The notes: generated from the letters alone by a model not told the origin. Shown: positions 23,756 through 32,455, numbered from the stretch's first letter. The stretch: DNA of 64,000 nucleotides from Arthrobacter globiformis NBRC 12137 (GCF_000238915.1 NZ_BAEG01000027.1:62001-126000), one strand, 5' to 3'. Made by a program: numbers and translations.

Positions 23756-24511
23756 TCAGCTGCTCCGGAGGGCCGCGGCCGTCTCCACGCCCAAGGCACG
23801 GAGGTATGAACCAAAACCGTGTGGTGCCCGGGCAGTGGTCCGCCCGGAAGTCAGTACACGCGTGCTGTCCGTGGCGGTGACGGCGAAGCCCCTCCGCCGT
23901 AACAGTTCCACCAGGGCACGGTCTTCCGAGGACGGCAGCGGCGGAAATCCGCCAGCCTGGAGGTACGCCGAGGCGCGCACGCCGAGATTGGCGCCGTACA
24001 CATTGCCGTGCCGTTCCTCCAACGGATGTCTGAGGCGCCAGCTCCGTAGCAGCTCCGGATCCATCCCCGCGGAGTCCGGCTCCACGGAACCCAGCAACAC
24101 GTCCCAGCCGGCGTCCGCGAAGTGCAATTGGCGAACAAGCCAGCTCTCTGGAACTCTGGAATCGGCGTCCGTATTTGCCAGCCAAGTGGTGTCAAGAGTG
24201 CCGCTGTCGAGGTCCCGGATGGCTGCCGCGACTCCCGCCGCCCTGCTGGCACCGGCGTTGCGGAACCGGCGGCGCAGCACTCTTACCGCTGGCCGGGACC
24301 CGGCGAAGCGGTCCGCGATCTCTGCCGAACGGTCGGTGCAATGATCGAGGACAACGGTGATTCCCACGCCCACTGAGGGTCGCCGGCGGGCCAGGGCTTC
24401 AGACGCGCTGCGGAGCGCGGAAAGGGCAGCTCCAAGGTGGCCCTCCTCGTCATGCACCGGCATCACCACCTCAACCCGGCTGATGGCTGGCCTGGATCTG
24501 TGCGGCGTCAC
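23756..24511 (-). CDS. Glycosyltransferase family 2
   Basis: A 251-residue GT-A enzyme. VEVVMPVHDEEGHLGAALSA opens the nucleotide-sugar-binding domain. TWLANTDADSRVP holds the metal-binding D-x-D, and GNVYGANLGVRASAYLQAGG the acceptor region. No membrane helix is present, so it is cytoplasmic. Its GTG start overlaps the stop of the PIG-L/methyltransferase gene by 4 nt, tying it to that uncharacterised cluster. The donor and acceptor cannot be inferred. Confidence 0.8.
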   Translation of the reverse strand: MTPHRSRPAISRVEVVMPVHDEEGHLGAALSALRSASEALARRRPSVGVGITVVLDHCTDRSAEIADRFAGSRPAVRVLRRRFRNAGASRAAGVAAAIRDLDSGTLDTTWLANTDADSRVPESWLVRQLHFADAGWDVLLGSVEPDSAGMDPELLRSWRLRHPLEERHGNVYGANLGVRASAYLQAGGFPPLPSSEDRALVELLRRRGFAVTATDSTRVLTSGRTTARAPHGFGSYLRALGVETAAALRSS

Positions 24512-25872
24512 GCGCTGGTTCCGGCGCGATCTGGTCCCGGCGCGATGAAGGTTTCCAGCACGAAGTCACGCTCCCGGTATGTGCCGGCCGGTGGCCACCG
24601 CAGCTGGCTCCGTGCCATCGTGTGGACCGCGTCGCCGTCGAGCTCCCAGCCGGACACCGGATGCCTCCAATGGCAGAGCAGCAGTGTTCCGCCCGGGGTC
24701 AGGGACGCGGCGATCCGGGTGATCAGCTCCTCCAGTTCCGCGGCCGCAAGGTAGTAGCCCATCTCGGAGACCACGATCAGGTCAAAGTTGGCGGCCGGCC
24801 ACTGTTCCGGCAGGGTCAGCTGCCGCGCTTCGGCGCCCGGGAACCGGGCGAGCCTTTCGGCGGCGCGTGCCACGGCAGTGCCGCTGGCGTCCACGGCCAG
24901 GAACTTCCCGCAGCGCCCTGCCAGCTCCGCGCTCAGGGTGCCGATCGAGCAGCCAACTTCCAGGCCGGCGTCGTACTTCTGTTCAGGGAGCGCGGCGAGC
25001 GTCAGACTGCGTTTGCGCTGCTCGTACCAGCTGTCCTGGTACTTCCATGGATCCTCGGCGCTGCGGTGCAGGGCATCAAAGACGGCCTCGGCGTCCCGGG
25101 CGCTCCGCCGTCCGGTGACCGGCGGCCGCCACGCGAAAACCTCAAAGGGCCGGGCGAAGTGCGCAAGAAACTGCTCTGACAGGAGCGCCTCGTCGCCCGG
25201 CTGGTCAGAGAGCGGCCGCAGCTGGGAGGCATGGGTGTGCAGGGCCTCGCGTTTGGTCCGCTGTTCGGCGGGGCTCAGGGGCAGCCGCACCCAGTTCCGC
25301 CACGCGGTGTCACCGGGCGTGGCCCACAGCCAGTACCAAAGGGGGTATTCCAGAAGCCCGTGGCCGCCGGCCTCGGCGGTCTCCGCAGCCACGGATCCCA
25401 GGGTGTCGTGGTCGGTGTGTCCGTCTCCGCGGTACGGGGCAACAATGGCCACGGTGCGCTGCCCAATAGCCTCCGTCAGGCGTTCGGCGATGACGGCGCG
25501 GTGCTGGGCCAGCCCGCTGTCCGGGAGGTCCAGGAACTGCCAGTGGTCCGCCAGTCCGAACGCAGCCATGGCCGCCGCGAACTCCTCCCGGCGGACGGCG
25601 GCAAGCTGCTCCGGCGTCGTGGTAGGCGAATCCGGATGGGACGCCTCCCCCGCCGAACACAGCAGCACCTCAACGTGCGCACCGGCGGACGTGAGGCGGG
25701 CAAGCAGCCCTCCGGCACCAAGGGATTCGTCGTCCGGGTGGGCAACCAAAACGACGAACTCCATCCCGGCCAGCTCCGCCGCATCCAGCGGGAGTTCGCC
25801 GATCGTGTCCAGGCCGCTGGCCGCCCAGGCCGCCTCATCGGTGCCCGCATCCGCGTGCGAGAACGTCACCAC
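24508..25872 (-). CDS. PIG-L deacetylase fused to a SAM-dependent methyltransferase
   Basis: A 454-residue two-domain protein. Residues about 35-235 form a PIG-L/LmbE-type zinc-dependent N-acetyl-sugar deacetylase, with AHPDDESLGAGG (His-Pro-Asp-Asp metal motif) and GHTDHD as third ligand. Residues about 270-450 form a NodS-like class I methyltransferase, with LEVGCSIGTLSAELA for SAM binding. The fusion implies that deacetylation and methylation act on one compound. It overlaps the acyl-CoA dehydrogenase gene by 7 bp and the GT2 gene by 4 bp. The start codon is GTG at 25872. I know of no established pathway for this set. Confidence 0.83.
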   Translation of the reverse strand: MVTFSHADAGTDEAAWAASGLDTIGELPLDAAELAGMEFVVLVAHPDDESLGAGGLLARLTSAGAHVEVLLCSAGEASHPDSPTTTPEQLAAVRREEFAAAMAAFGLADHWQFLDLPDSGLAQHRAVIAERLTEAIGQRTVAIVAPYRGDGHTDHDTLGSVAAETAEAGGHGLLEYPLWYWLWATPGDTAWRNWVRLPLSPAEQRTKREALHTHASQLRPLSDQPGDEALLSEQFLAHFARPFEVFAWRPPVTGRRSARDAEAVFDALHRSAEDPWKYQDSWYEQRKRSLTLAALPEQKYDAGLEVGCSIGTLSAELAGRCGKFLAVDASGTAVARAAERLARFPGAEARQLTLPEQWPAANFDLIVVSEMGYYLAAAELEELITRIAASLTPGGTLLLCHWRHPVSGWELDGDAVHTMARSQLRWPPAGTYRERDFVLETFIAPGPDRAGTSA

Positions 25873-26924
25873 GCGTGCTCCCCTTTGAGCGTGAGCACGC
25901 CCAGCTGGGCGTCGTCACGCGTGGCGTGGTGCTGCCGCACGTAGAGGGACAAGTCCGCCATGCCCTTGCCGTACCGTTCGTCAAAGGCCAGGGGGCCGGG
26001 CCCCAGGTTCTGGCTCACCAGGAGCTGGACGCGTTCGACGGCGGCGGCAACAGTTCCCCGGACACGGAGCGCCTCGCTCCACCCGCCAACGGCACTGCTG
26101 TCCAGCCCGGCCCCGCCGCCGGTGCTGGGCTGGCCGTGGGCCCCGTCCATGGCGGGTTCCCGTTCCGTCCCGGCAGCGTCCACGGCGTCGGCGGCACGGG
26201 TGAGGTACTGGAGGGCAGAGGTCAGGATCCGGTCCACTTCGCCGAGGGCGGCGAGTGCCACCTGGTCCGGCTCGCGCTGGGACCTGGCACCCCGCAGGAG
26301 GGCGGCTTCGAAGTGCCGGCCCAGCGCGACGGCGCCGCCCAGCCAGCACGCTGCCACGCCCATGCCGCCCCAGGCAAAGCCGGGGCGCTGGAAGTACCAG
26401 CCGTCGCCGCCGAGCGGGACGGCCGGAACCCGGTCAAAATGGACAGTTCCGCTGGGGATCTCGCGCAGTCCGCGGCTGGTCCATTCCGGGACGTCGCACG
26501 TGACGCCAGCGGCCCTGAGATCGACGGCGAAGGCGGCCCGGCCACCGGTCTCCGTGTGTGCAGTCACCACGGCGTGGTCCACGAACTGGGCCAGAGAGCA
26601 CCAGGGCTTGGAGCCGTTCAGCTGCACGCCAGCGGCTTTCCCGGTGGGTTCTGCCTCGCCGGGTCCTGCCTCGGCGGCCAGCCGCGTGCCGGGGGCCTCG
26701 GCTGCGTACACGCCCCACGATCCGGTAAAGGATTCCGGTGTTCCCGCCTGGGACAGGATGGCGCCGGCATCCAGGTGCGGTTCCATAACCCGCGCAGCAG
26801 CCACGTCCACCGCGGCCACGGATGCCAGCAGCTCCCAGAGCCGGGCTGTCCGCCCGTCACCGGGCTTCGGCGCGGAACGGCCGGCCTGCTGGGCGATGGC
26901 CAGCAGGGCAGGGACGTCCCCCAC
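25866..26924 (-). CDS. Acyl-CoA dehydrogenase-like protein, N-terminus uncertain (in-frame TAA upstream)
   Basis: A 352-residue flavoprotein of the acyl-CoA dehydrogenase superfamily. GSWGVYAAEAPGTRL and GSKPWCSLAQFVDHAVVTA match the FAD-binding beta domain, and a helical C-terminal domain follows. The frame continues upstream with plausible codons (ESALEEPPLDVEQLQDRVAS) to a TAA at 26991-26993. Beyond that, the same frame reads back to an ATG at 27044. The GTG at 26924 is the first usual start codon after the TAA but has no ribosome-binding site. The gene may thus be broken near its 5' end. It leads the cluster with the PIG-L/methyltransferase and GT2 genes. Confidence 0.6.
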   Translation of the reverse strand: MGDVPALLAIAQQAGRSAPKPGDGRTARLWELLASVAAVDVAAARVMEPHLDAGAILSQAGTPESFTGSWGVYAAEAPGTRLAAEAGPGEAEPTGKAAGVQLNGSKPWCSLAQFVDHAVVTAHTETGGRAAFAVDLRAAGVTCDVPEWTSRGLREIPSGTVHFDRVPAVPLGGDGWYFQRPGFAWGGMGVAACWLGGAVALGRHFEAALLRGARSQREPDQVALAALGEVDRILTSALQYLTRAADAVDAAGTEREPAMDGAHGQPSTGGGAGLDSSAVGGWSEALRVRGTVAAAVERVQLLVSQNLGPGPLAFDERYGKGMADLSLYVRQHHATRDDAQLGVLTLKGEHAW

Positions 26925-26990
26925 GGCCGACGCGACCCTGTCCTGTAGCTGCTCGACGTCCAGCGGAGGTTCTTCCAGGGCGGACTCGCC

Positions 26991-27044
26991 TTACGACGGC
27001 GGGCTGAGGCGGATGGGCTGCCACTGGCGGTGTGGAGCGTTCAT
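26991..27044 (-). CDS. 17-codon ORF in frame with the acyl-CoA dehydrogenase
   Basis: ATG at 27044 opens MNAPHRQWQPIRLSPPS and stops at TAA (26991-26993), 43 bp after the dps stop. It is in the same frame as the acyl-CoA dehydrogenase. It is either the true N-terminus of that enzyme cut by a nonsense change (one base from TCA, TAC or similar) or a leader peptide. No clear ribosome-binding site is seen. Confidence 0.4.
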   Translation of the reverse strand: MNAPHRQWQPIRLSPPS

Positions 27045-27086
27045 GCGGTGTCCGCTGACGAGCGGGATGGCGGGATCATGGCGCTG

Positions 27087-27566
27087 CTATTTCCCTTCCG
27101 GGGCGGTCACGGACGCCGAGGCCGGCATCACTTCCGCGTTCACCATCCAGGCCAGCTGCTCCAGCCGGGTGATGGCCTCGTGCAGGAGGTCCGCGCTTGT
27201 GGGATCTTCTTCATCAACCTCATCGTGGACGTCGCGGATGGTCTTGACCGTTTGTTCCAGCCTCTTGGTGATGAGCTTGGCGGTGTCCTTGGTGACGGTC
27301 AGGCCGGCAGGATACTGTTCCAGCCTGGTGCCGGACGAGACGGTGGCGCTCCGGCCGTCCGGAAGGGCATGGAGCGAGCGAATGCGCTCAGCGGTCTGGT
27401 CGGCGAGCAGCCGGGCGCTGTCCACGATCTCGTCCAGCTGCAGGTGCAGGTCGCGGAAGTTGGTGCCCACCAGGTTCCAGTGCGCCTGCTTGCCCTGAAC
27501 GTGCAGCTCGATCAGGTCGGTGAGGACCTTCTGCAGATTGCTGGCCAGAGTGTCGGATGCTTTCAT
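27087..27566 (-). CDS. dps: Dps-family DNA-binding ferritin-like protein
   Basis: A 159-residue protein of the Dps/ferritin fold. The dinuclear ferroxidase signature is clear: QAHWNLVGTNFRDLHLQLDE, with His, Asp and Glu ligands from two subunits. It forms dodecamers that bind DNA, oxidise Fe(II) with peroxide and store iron, protecting DNA under stress. GGAGGAAG precedes the ATG. The element AGCATACTTATC (27638-27649) lies about 72 bp upstream and resembles elements upstream of the sigma factor and other stress-type genes, suggesting shared control. Confidence 0.92.
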   Translation of the reverse strand: MKASDTLASNLQKVLTDLIELHVQGKQAHWNLVGTNFRDLHLQLDEIVDSARLLADQTAERIRSLHALPDGRSATVSSGTRLEQYPAGLTVTKDTAKLITKRLEQTVKTIRDVHDEVDEEDPTSADLLHEAITRLEQLAWMVNAEVMPASASVTAPEGK

Positions 27567-27637
27567 TGTCTTCCTCCGCTGCGGTCACCGATGCGTTTCA
27601 TGCCTGGCCGGCCGGGCAGCCGGCAAGGATGATTCCC

Positions 27638-27649
27638 AGCATACTTATC
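27638..27649. promoter_or_regulatory. AGCATGCTTA-like element upstream of dps
   Basis: AGCATACTTATC (minus strand GATAAGTATGCT) lies 72 bp before the dps ATG in the 119-bp gap after the signal peptidase stop. It is one arm plus centre of the palindrome family seen at 20185 and 22103. Confidence 0.5.
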
Positions 27650-27685
27650 TTTTTGGCCGGGGTCTTTTTGGCGCGGGCATGTGCA

Positions 27686-28135
27686 TTAGCGGCCGGAGGG
27701 CCACAGCACCGTTGCCTGCAACGATTCCAGCGGAACGCTCCCATAGGTGCGTGAATCGATGGAGCCCGCCCGGTTGTCCCCCAGGACGAAGACGTGCCCG
27801 GCCGGCACCGTGACCGGACCAAAGTAGGTGCCGTCGATGCGGCTGTGGTCGATGCCCGGCTCGGCCTGTGCGATCCCGTCCACCACCAGCACCGAATCCT
27901 CGATGGCGACGGTCTGGCCCCCGAAGGCAATGGCCCGCTTCACGGCAGGGTTGCCGTCCTCCGGGCTCGTGAACACCACCAGGTCTCCGGTCCTGAGGGA
28001 CCCCAACGCTGGCCCCGGCTTGAACATCAGCACCGTGCTGCCCCTGGGCAGTGCCGGTTCCATGCTTTCCGAGCTGACCGTCACCGGCTCCACCAGCCAC
28101 AGGCGGGCGGCGAGCAGACCGGCGGCCAGCAGCAC
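27686..28135 (-). CDS. Signal peptidase I
   Basis: A 149-residue type I signal peptidase, short but complete in its catalytic parts. An N-terminal transmembrane segment (about residues 1-15) is followed by SSESMEPALPRGSTVL with the nucleophilic Ser. The general-base Lys is in GNPAVKRAIAFGG, and VFVLGDNRAGSIDSR forms box E. It cleaves secretory signal peptides on the outer face of the membrane. The start is GTG at 28135; a GGGGAGG lies 15 nt upstream and touches the end of a terminator hairpin, so the exact start is uncertain. It is a likely accessory enzyme rather than the main house-keeping copy. Confidence 0.83.
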   Translation of the reverse strand: MLLAAGLLAARLWLVEPVTVSSESMEPALPRGSTVLMFKPGPALGSLRTGDLVVFTSPEDGNPAVKRAIAFGGQTVAIEDSVLVVDGIAQAEPGIDHSRIDGTYFGPVTVPAGHVFVLGDNRAGSIDSRTYGSVPLESLQATVLWPSGR

Positions 28136-28155
28136 CGCCGTCGTGATTGTCCTCC

Positions 28156-28193
28156 CCGAAAACCCTGCCGGGCGGATCCGGCAGGGTTTTCGG
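28156..28193 (-). terminator. Rho-independent terminator after the multicopper oxidase gene
   Basis: CCGAAAACCCTGCC (28156-28169) pairs perfectly with GGCAGGGTTTTCGG (28180-28193), a 14-bp stem with a 10-nt loop. It lies 55 bp downstream of the multicopper oxidase stop and just before the signal peptidase ribosome-binding site. Confidence 0.8.
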
Positions 28194-28247
28194 TAATGGT
28201 TCTGCTGTCCGGGCCGGTCCTGGACTTTGGATCGGCCCGGTGCGCCG

Positions 28248-29852
28248 CTAGCCGTCCCACTGGGGCAGCGCCGCCGTCATGGGGTCGTTGGGATCGTTGT
28301 CATCTTCCTTCAGCCCCACCCGGAACTGAACCATCATGTCGTGGTCCTCGTGGGGCAGGTTGTGGCAGTGCACCATGTAGCGGCCGCGGTGCGGACCGAA
28401 CTTCATGAGCAGCCGGACCGTCTCCCCCTCACCCACGTAGACAACGTCCTTGGGACCGAGCTCATGAAGAAAAGGTGCCCGGCCGTTGCGGCTCAGGACC
28501 TTGAAATCCACGAGGTGGATGTGCACGGGGTGGAACCAGCCGCCGGACCGGTTCTCGATCTCCCACACCTCGACGGCGTCCAGGTCCACCTCCGCGGCGA
28601 CCTTCTTGTAGCCGCTGGCAATGACGTCCTGCCAGCTGTCGTCGTCGATGGTCCAGATGTTGGTGACGTCATTCCGCTTGACCCGGAACTTGCGGACCTT
28701 CGTGGCCTGCTTCTCGGTCATGGTCATGACCTCATTGGTGGGCGCCAGCTGCGCGGGCACCGTGTTCCAGGTCGGGTCGCCGGTGTTGACCGGTTCATCC
28801 GTAACGTCGAAGGCCATCACCTTGCTGGTGAAGTCGTAGTCAACGTTGTTGGGGTTGGACAGGTTGCGCAGCTCGATCCGCTGGCCGGCTTTGTACTTCC
28901 GGAAATCGATGAGCACCTCGTACCGTTCTGCCCCGGCATGGCGGTAGTTGGCCACCTTTTGCGGTGTGGGGACCAGGCCGCCGTCGGTACCAACGATGAT
29001 CAGCGGATCCCCGGTGCTCAGCGTCAGCCTGACGGAGCGGGAAATGCTGCAGTTCAGGACCCGGAAGCGGTAGATGCGCTTCTGCACCTTCATCACCGGC
29101 CACGGCTTGCCATTGACCAGGATGACATCCCCCCAGAGTCCGGAGTGGGTATTGTCGTCGTAGCCCAGGGCGCCGTTCGCGGCGAACATCGCGTCGGAAA
29201 TAATGCGAGGCACGTCGAACCCGCCTTGCGGAAGCAGCTGGCGTTCCAGCGGATCGTGCAGGTGGTACTGGGCTGCCAGGCCGGAGTAGGCGTTTTGTGC
29301 CGTGAAGTGCACCCCGTGGTCGTGGTACCACAGCGTGCGGGCGGGCTGGAAGTTCGGGTAGTGGTAGTCCTTGAAAAACCCGGTCTGGGTGACGTCACTG
29401 GCATACCCGTCGAACTGCGGCAGCGAGGCGGAACCGTGCAGGTGTGTGGACGTGGATAGCACGTGGCCATCGTTCGGGTGTGTTGCGGGAAGCCGGTTCC
29501 GGACCCGGACCACCGCCTTGGTGCCCTGGTCCAGGCTGATCGTGGGGCCGGGGAAAATCCCGTTGTAGCCCAAAATAGGTGTCTGAAGCCGCGGCAGGAT
29601 GGATGCCATGGCTGCCTTCTCGGTCACGGTGTAGTGGTTAACTGGCTTGCCGTCGGCGGGGTCCACCTCCACCTTGTCCGGGGCCAGCACCGGCGGCATC
29701 ACGAACGCCGACTGGAACGGTTTGGGCATCTCTGCGCTGCTGAGCCTGCTGGCGGATTTGGCCTCCACTTCGCCGTGCGGGAGCGAAACAACGCCGGCTC
29801 CAACAACACCGAGGCCACCCAGTAACAGGACATTTCGTCTGGACACGGTCAT
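28248..29852 (-). CDS. Multicopper oxidase (CotA/bilirubin-oxidase-like), Tat-exported
   Basis: A 534-residue three-cupredoxin-domain oxidase. The N-terminus MTVSRRNVLLLGGLG has a twin-Arg followed by a hydrophobic stretch, so Tat export of the folded enzyme is expected. All four copper motifs are visible: THLHG, WYHDHG, HPVHIH, and HCHNLPHEDHDMM with the type 1 Cys-His and axial Met. It oxidises phenols, bilirubin-like compounds or metal ions while reducing oxygen to water. AAAGGAGG precedes the ATG. It is a single-gene unit, separated by 362 bp from the divergent secreted repeat protein. Confidence 0.9.
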   Translation of the reverse strand: MTVSRRNVLLLGGLGVVGAGVVSLPHGEVEAKSASRLSSAEMPKPFQSAFVMPPVLAPDKVEVDPADGKPVNHYTVTEKAAMASILPRLQTPILGYNGIFPGPTISLDQGTKAVVRVRNRLPATHPNDGHVLSTSTHLHGSASLPQFDGYASDVTQTGFFKDYHYPNFQPARTLWYHDHGVHFTAQNAYSGLAAQYHLHDPLERQLLPQGGFDVPRIISDAMFAANGALGYDDNTHSGLWGDVILVNGKPWPVMKVQKRIYRFRVLNCSISRSVRLTLSTGDPLIIVGTDGGLVPTPQKVANYRHAGAERYEVLIDFRKYKAGQRIELRNLSNPNNVDYDFTSKVMAFDVTDEPVNTGDPTWNTVPAQLAPTNEVMTMTEKQATKVRKFRVKRNDVTNIWTIDDDSWQDVIASGYKKVAAEVDLDAVEVWEIENRSGGWFHPVHIHLVDFKVLSRNGRAPFLHELGPKDVVYVGEGETVRLLMKFGPHRGRYMVHCHNLPHEDHDMMVQFRVGLKEDDNDPNDPMTAALPQWDG

Positions 29853-30214
29853 AACCGGGCCTCCTTTCGATTCGGATGGTTCGAGACCGGTTGGGATAGT
29901 TCGAGGATGTCGCGGCGTACTTGGAAAAAGCCGGACCGGGCTGGGAAGGGGTGGGGGTCGGCGGAGGGCGCCCCCAATTGGGCCCCCTCAAATCGATGGT
30001 CTAATTCCGTTTCACCGGCCGGAGTCCACACGATTTCCGGACCGCATCCCTTGGCATACGCGAACATGGGGCAGCGCAGACCCCCGAATTCACCGGTTTT
30101 ATACGACCTTTATCCAAGGTGCTGCGTCCAGTGTTGACGCAGTTGGGAACGCATCTCCCGGCTTGGCCTTGAAGGTACTGGGGGCCACAAATCGAGTGTC
30201 CATAAGGAGTTACC
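29853..30214. other. Intergenic control region between multicopper oxidase and FG-GAP protein
   Basis: These 362 bp between divergent starts hold no credible gene. Visible features are a direct repeat of GTTCGAG (29879 and 29898, 19 bp apart) near the oxidase start and the palindrome CCCAATTGGG near 29975. A strong AAGGAG lies 8 nt before the FG-GAP gene. Confidence 0.5.
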
Positions 30215-32380
30215 ATGTCCTCGCATTCCGCGATGAGGCCCATGATGCCCGACGGAGCCAAGCGCTCCCGGCCAGCGCACCGCAAGGCCTCCATTACGGC
30301 CGGCCGGATTGCCCCGGCTGTCGCCGGCGCCCTGCTCGCCGCCGCGTTGTCGCCCCTCGGCGCTGTCCCGGCTAACGCCGAAACGGCCGGGATGGGCCCG
30401 GTCGACCCCGCAAACGGGTTCCCCACCTGGTTTTCGGACGGCACGGTCCGGCTGCAGCTCTGCTACCAGGCGGGGCAGGGTTGCCTCGTCGAGCCGCCGA
30501 ACCCGGACCAGCCGGCGTCCTACCCGGACAACTTCCCCGACGAAGCCTTCTGGTTCGCCGCTGAAGCGTCCGGCGGCAACCTTGGCCTCTACGAAGCGGC
30601 CCTCGAAGCAGCGCATGCCAACGAGGCCGTGATCGACGGCGACCAGATGGGCTTCGCCCGGCTCCGGTTCCGCCTGGACGGCCTCGTGGCCGGGCAGTCG
30701 TACACCATCACCCACCCTTATGGCGTCCATACCTTCACGGCCGCCGCCGACCGAGACGGACTCGGTGTCATCAACGAGACCCTGGACCAGGGCGCCTGCG
30801 CCCCCACCCCCGACGCCGCGTGCAACTGGGCCGGCGTCGGAGCCGCCTTCCTCGGGGACTTCGGCAGGGGGACCACCGCGACCTTCCTCCGCCAGGAGGG
30901 CGCTGCGGCCGGCACCCTGGGCGACATCAACACCGCACGGACTGTCACCGGCGCCCCCTCGGGCAACAACTTCGTGAACGTCGTCGGACCGAACGCCGGC
31001 GGGCCGGGCGTGAACACCCTCACGGTGAACACCTTCACGGTCCAGGGCCTGCTCGCGACGGACTCCGTTGGGGGTCCCAATACGCCTGACCTGCCTGCTG
31101 CCAGCGACAGCGGCCGCTCCAGCTCCGACAACATCACGAGGGTCAACGCGCCTACCATCACGGGCACGCTGCCCGCGGGAACCGCGGGCCCGGTTCAGCT
31201 CGTTGTCGACGGCGGCGCTCCCCGGGCCGCCACCGTTACCGGTTCTACCTACTCCCTGAAACTGCCCACGCTGGCGAACGGCCCCCACTCTGTGCAGGCT
31301 GTTGCCGGCGGACTGACCTCCGGGACCCTCAGGTTCACCGTGGACACGGTCGCGCCGCCGGTTTCGATCGTGTCACCGTTCCCGTCCTCGCCCAGCCTGG
31401 ACAACTCCCCGACCCTGAGCTTCACGAGCAGTGATACGGGTGCGCGGTTCGAATGCCAGCTCCAGCCCACGAACGTGGTCTGGGATCCCACCTGCGCCTC
31501 ACCGAAGACGTGGGACGCACAGGTCAGCGGCACGTACAACTTCCTCGTCCGTGCCACGGACGCCGCCGGCAACGTCAGCCCGCTGGCGAGCCGCACCGTG
31601 CAGATCGGCACCACTGTCACCGCTCCGTACCGCAAGGTGCAGGACTTCAACGGTGACGGCCGGGCCGACATCGTTTCCCGCGACTCCACCGGAACCCTGT
31701 GGCTCTACCGCGGCAACGGCACCGGCGGCTTCCAGACCCGGACCAAGGTCGGAACCGGCTGGAACTCGATGAACTCGATCATCAGCAGCGGCGACTTCAA
31801 CAACGACCGCAAGGCCGACGTCATCGCCAGGTCCTCCACCGGCCTGCTGTACCTCTACAAGGGCAATGGACTCGGCGGCTTCTCCAGCCGCAGCCAGATC
31901 GGTTCCGGCTGGAACTCCTTCACCGCCATCACCGCCGGAGGCGACTACAACGGCGACCGCAAGGCCGACCTTGTGGCCCGCGACAGTGCCGGCAGGCTCT
32001 ACGCCTACCTCGGCGTCGGCAACGGCGGCCTCTCCGGACGGATCCAGATCGGCAGCAGCTGGAACACCCAGAACACCATCCTGGGCACCGACTTCAACGG
32101 CGACGCCAAACCCGATATCGTCTCCCGGGACGCTGCCGGCAGCCTGTGGCTCTACCGTGGCGACGGCGCCGGCGGGTTCCTCGCCCGGGTCCAGATCGGC
32201 GCCGGCTGGGGCAGCCTGAGCTCCCTGGCGACCCCCGGTGACCTGAGCGGTGACGGCAGGGCGGACATCACTGCCCGTGATTCGAGGGGAACCCTCCTTC
32301 TTTACCGCGGCAACGGCAGCACCCTCGTCAGCAAGTCCACAGCCGGCACCGGCTGGAACTCGATGAGTTCGATCCAGTAG
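30215..32380 (+). CDS. Secreted FG-GAP/VCBS repeat protein
   Basis: A 721-residue exported protein. A long Sec-type signal peptide covers residues 1-57, with a hydrophobic core near 34-48 and a likely cleavage after PANA. Residues 58-300 form an unrecognised secreted domain. About 310-460 holds two Ig-like segments (GTLPAGTAGPVQLVVDGG; FECQLQP...FLVRATDAAGNVSP). From 475 to the end there are five FG-GAP/VCBS blades of about 48 residues each, with calcium-type loops such as DFNGDGRADIVSRDS. Such C-terminal propellers bind ligands or calcium on the cell surface. AAGGAG precedes the ATG; a strong hairpin follows. Confidence 0.85.
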   Translation: MSSHSAMRPMMPDGAKRSRPAHRKASITAGRIAPAVAGALLAAALSPLGAVPANAETAGMGPVDPANGFPTWFSDGTVRLQLCYQAGQGCLVEPPNPDQPASYPDNFPDEAFWFAAEASGGNLGLYEAALEAAHANEAVIDGDQMGFARLRFRLDGLVAGQSYTITHPYGVHTFTAAADRDGLGVINETLDQGACAPTPDAACNWAGVGAAFLGDFGRGTTATFLRQEGAAAGTLGDINTARTVTGAPSGNNFVNVVGPNAGGPGVNTLTVNTFTVQGLLATDSVGGPNTPDLPAASDSGRSSSDNITRVNAPTITGTLPAGTAGPVQLVVDGGAPRAATVTGSTYSLKLPTLANGPHSVQAVAGGLTSGTLRFTVDTVAPPVSIVSPFPSSPSLDNSPTLSFTSSDTGARFECQLQPTNVVWDPTCASPKTWDAQVSGTYNFLVRATDAAGNVSPLASRTVQIGTTVTAPYRKVQDFNGDGRADIVSRDSTGTLWLYRGNGTGGFQTRTKVGTGWNSMNSIISSGDFNNDRKADVIARSSTGLLYLYKGNGLGGFSSRSQIGSGWNSFTAITAGGDYNGDRKADLVARDSAGRLYAYLGVGNGGLSGRIQIGSSWNTQNTILGTDFNGDAKPDIVSRDAAGSLWLYRGDGAGGFLARVQIGAGWGSLSSLATPGDLSGDGRADITARDSRGTLLLYRGNGSTLVSKSTAGTGWNSMSSIQ

Positions 32381-32418
32381 CTCACCGGCTCCTGGAAGGA
32401 AGAGCACCCAGCAAAAAG

Positions 32419-32455
32419 AGCACCGCCCGCGTACAGCCAGTACGCGGGCGGTGCT
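32419..32455. terminator. Bidirectional terminator, 16-bp perfect stem
   Basis: AGCACCGCCCGCGTAC (32419-32434) pairs with GTACGCGGGCGGTGCT (32440-32455) across a 5-nt loop. On the minus strand it is followed by CTTTTTGC, so it best terminates the O-methyltransferase transcript. It can also stop the FG-GAP transcript. Confidence 0.85.

Noticed and set aside
31640-32370. Regular DNA periodicity that might suggest a repeat array
   Set aside because: The period of about 145 bp is explained by the five FG-GAP protein repeats, which are diverged at DNA level. There are no direct repeats with unique spacers, so it is not CRISPR-like.
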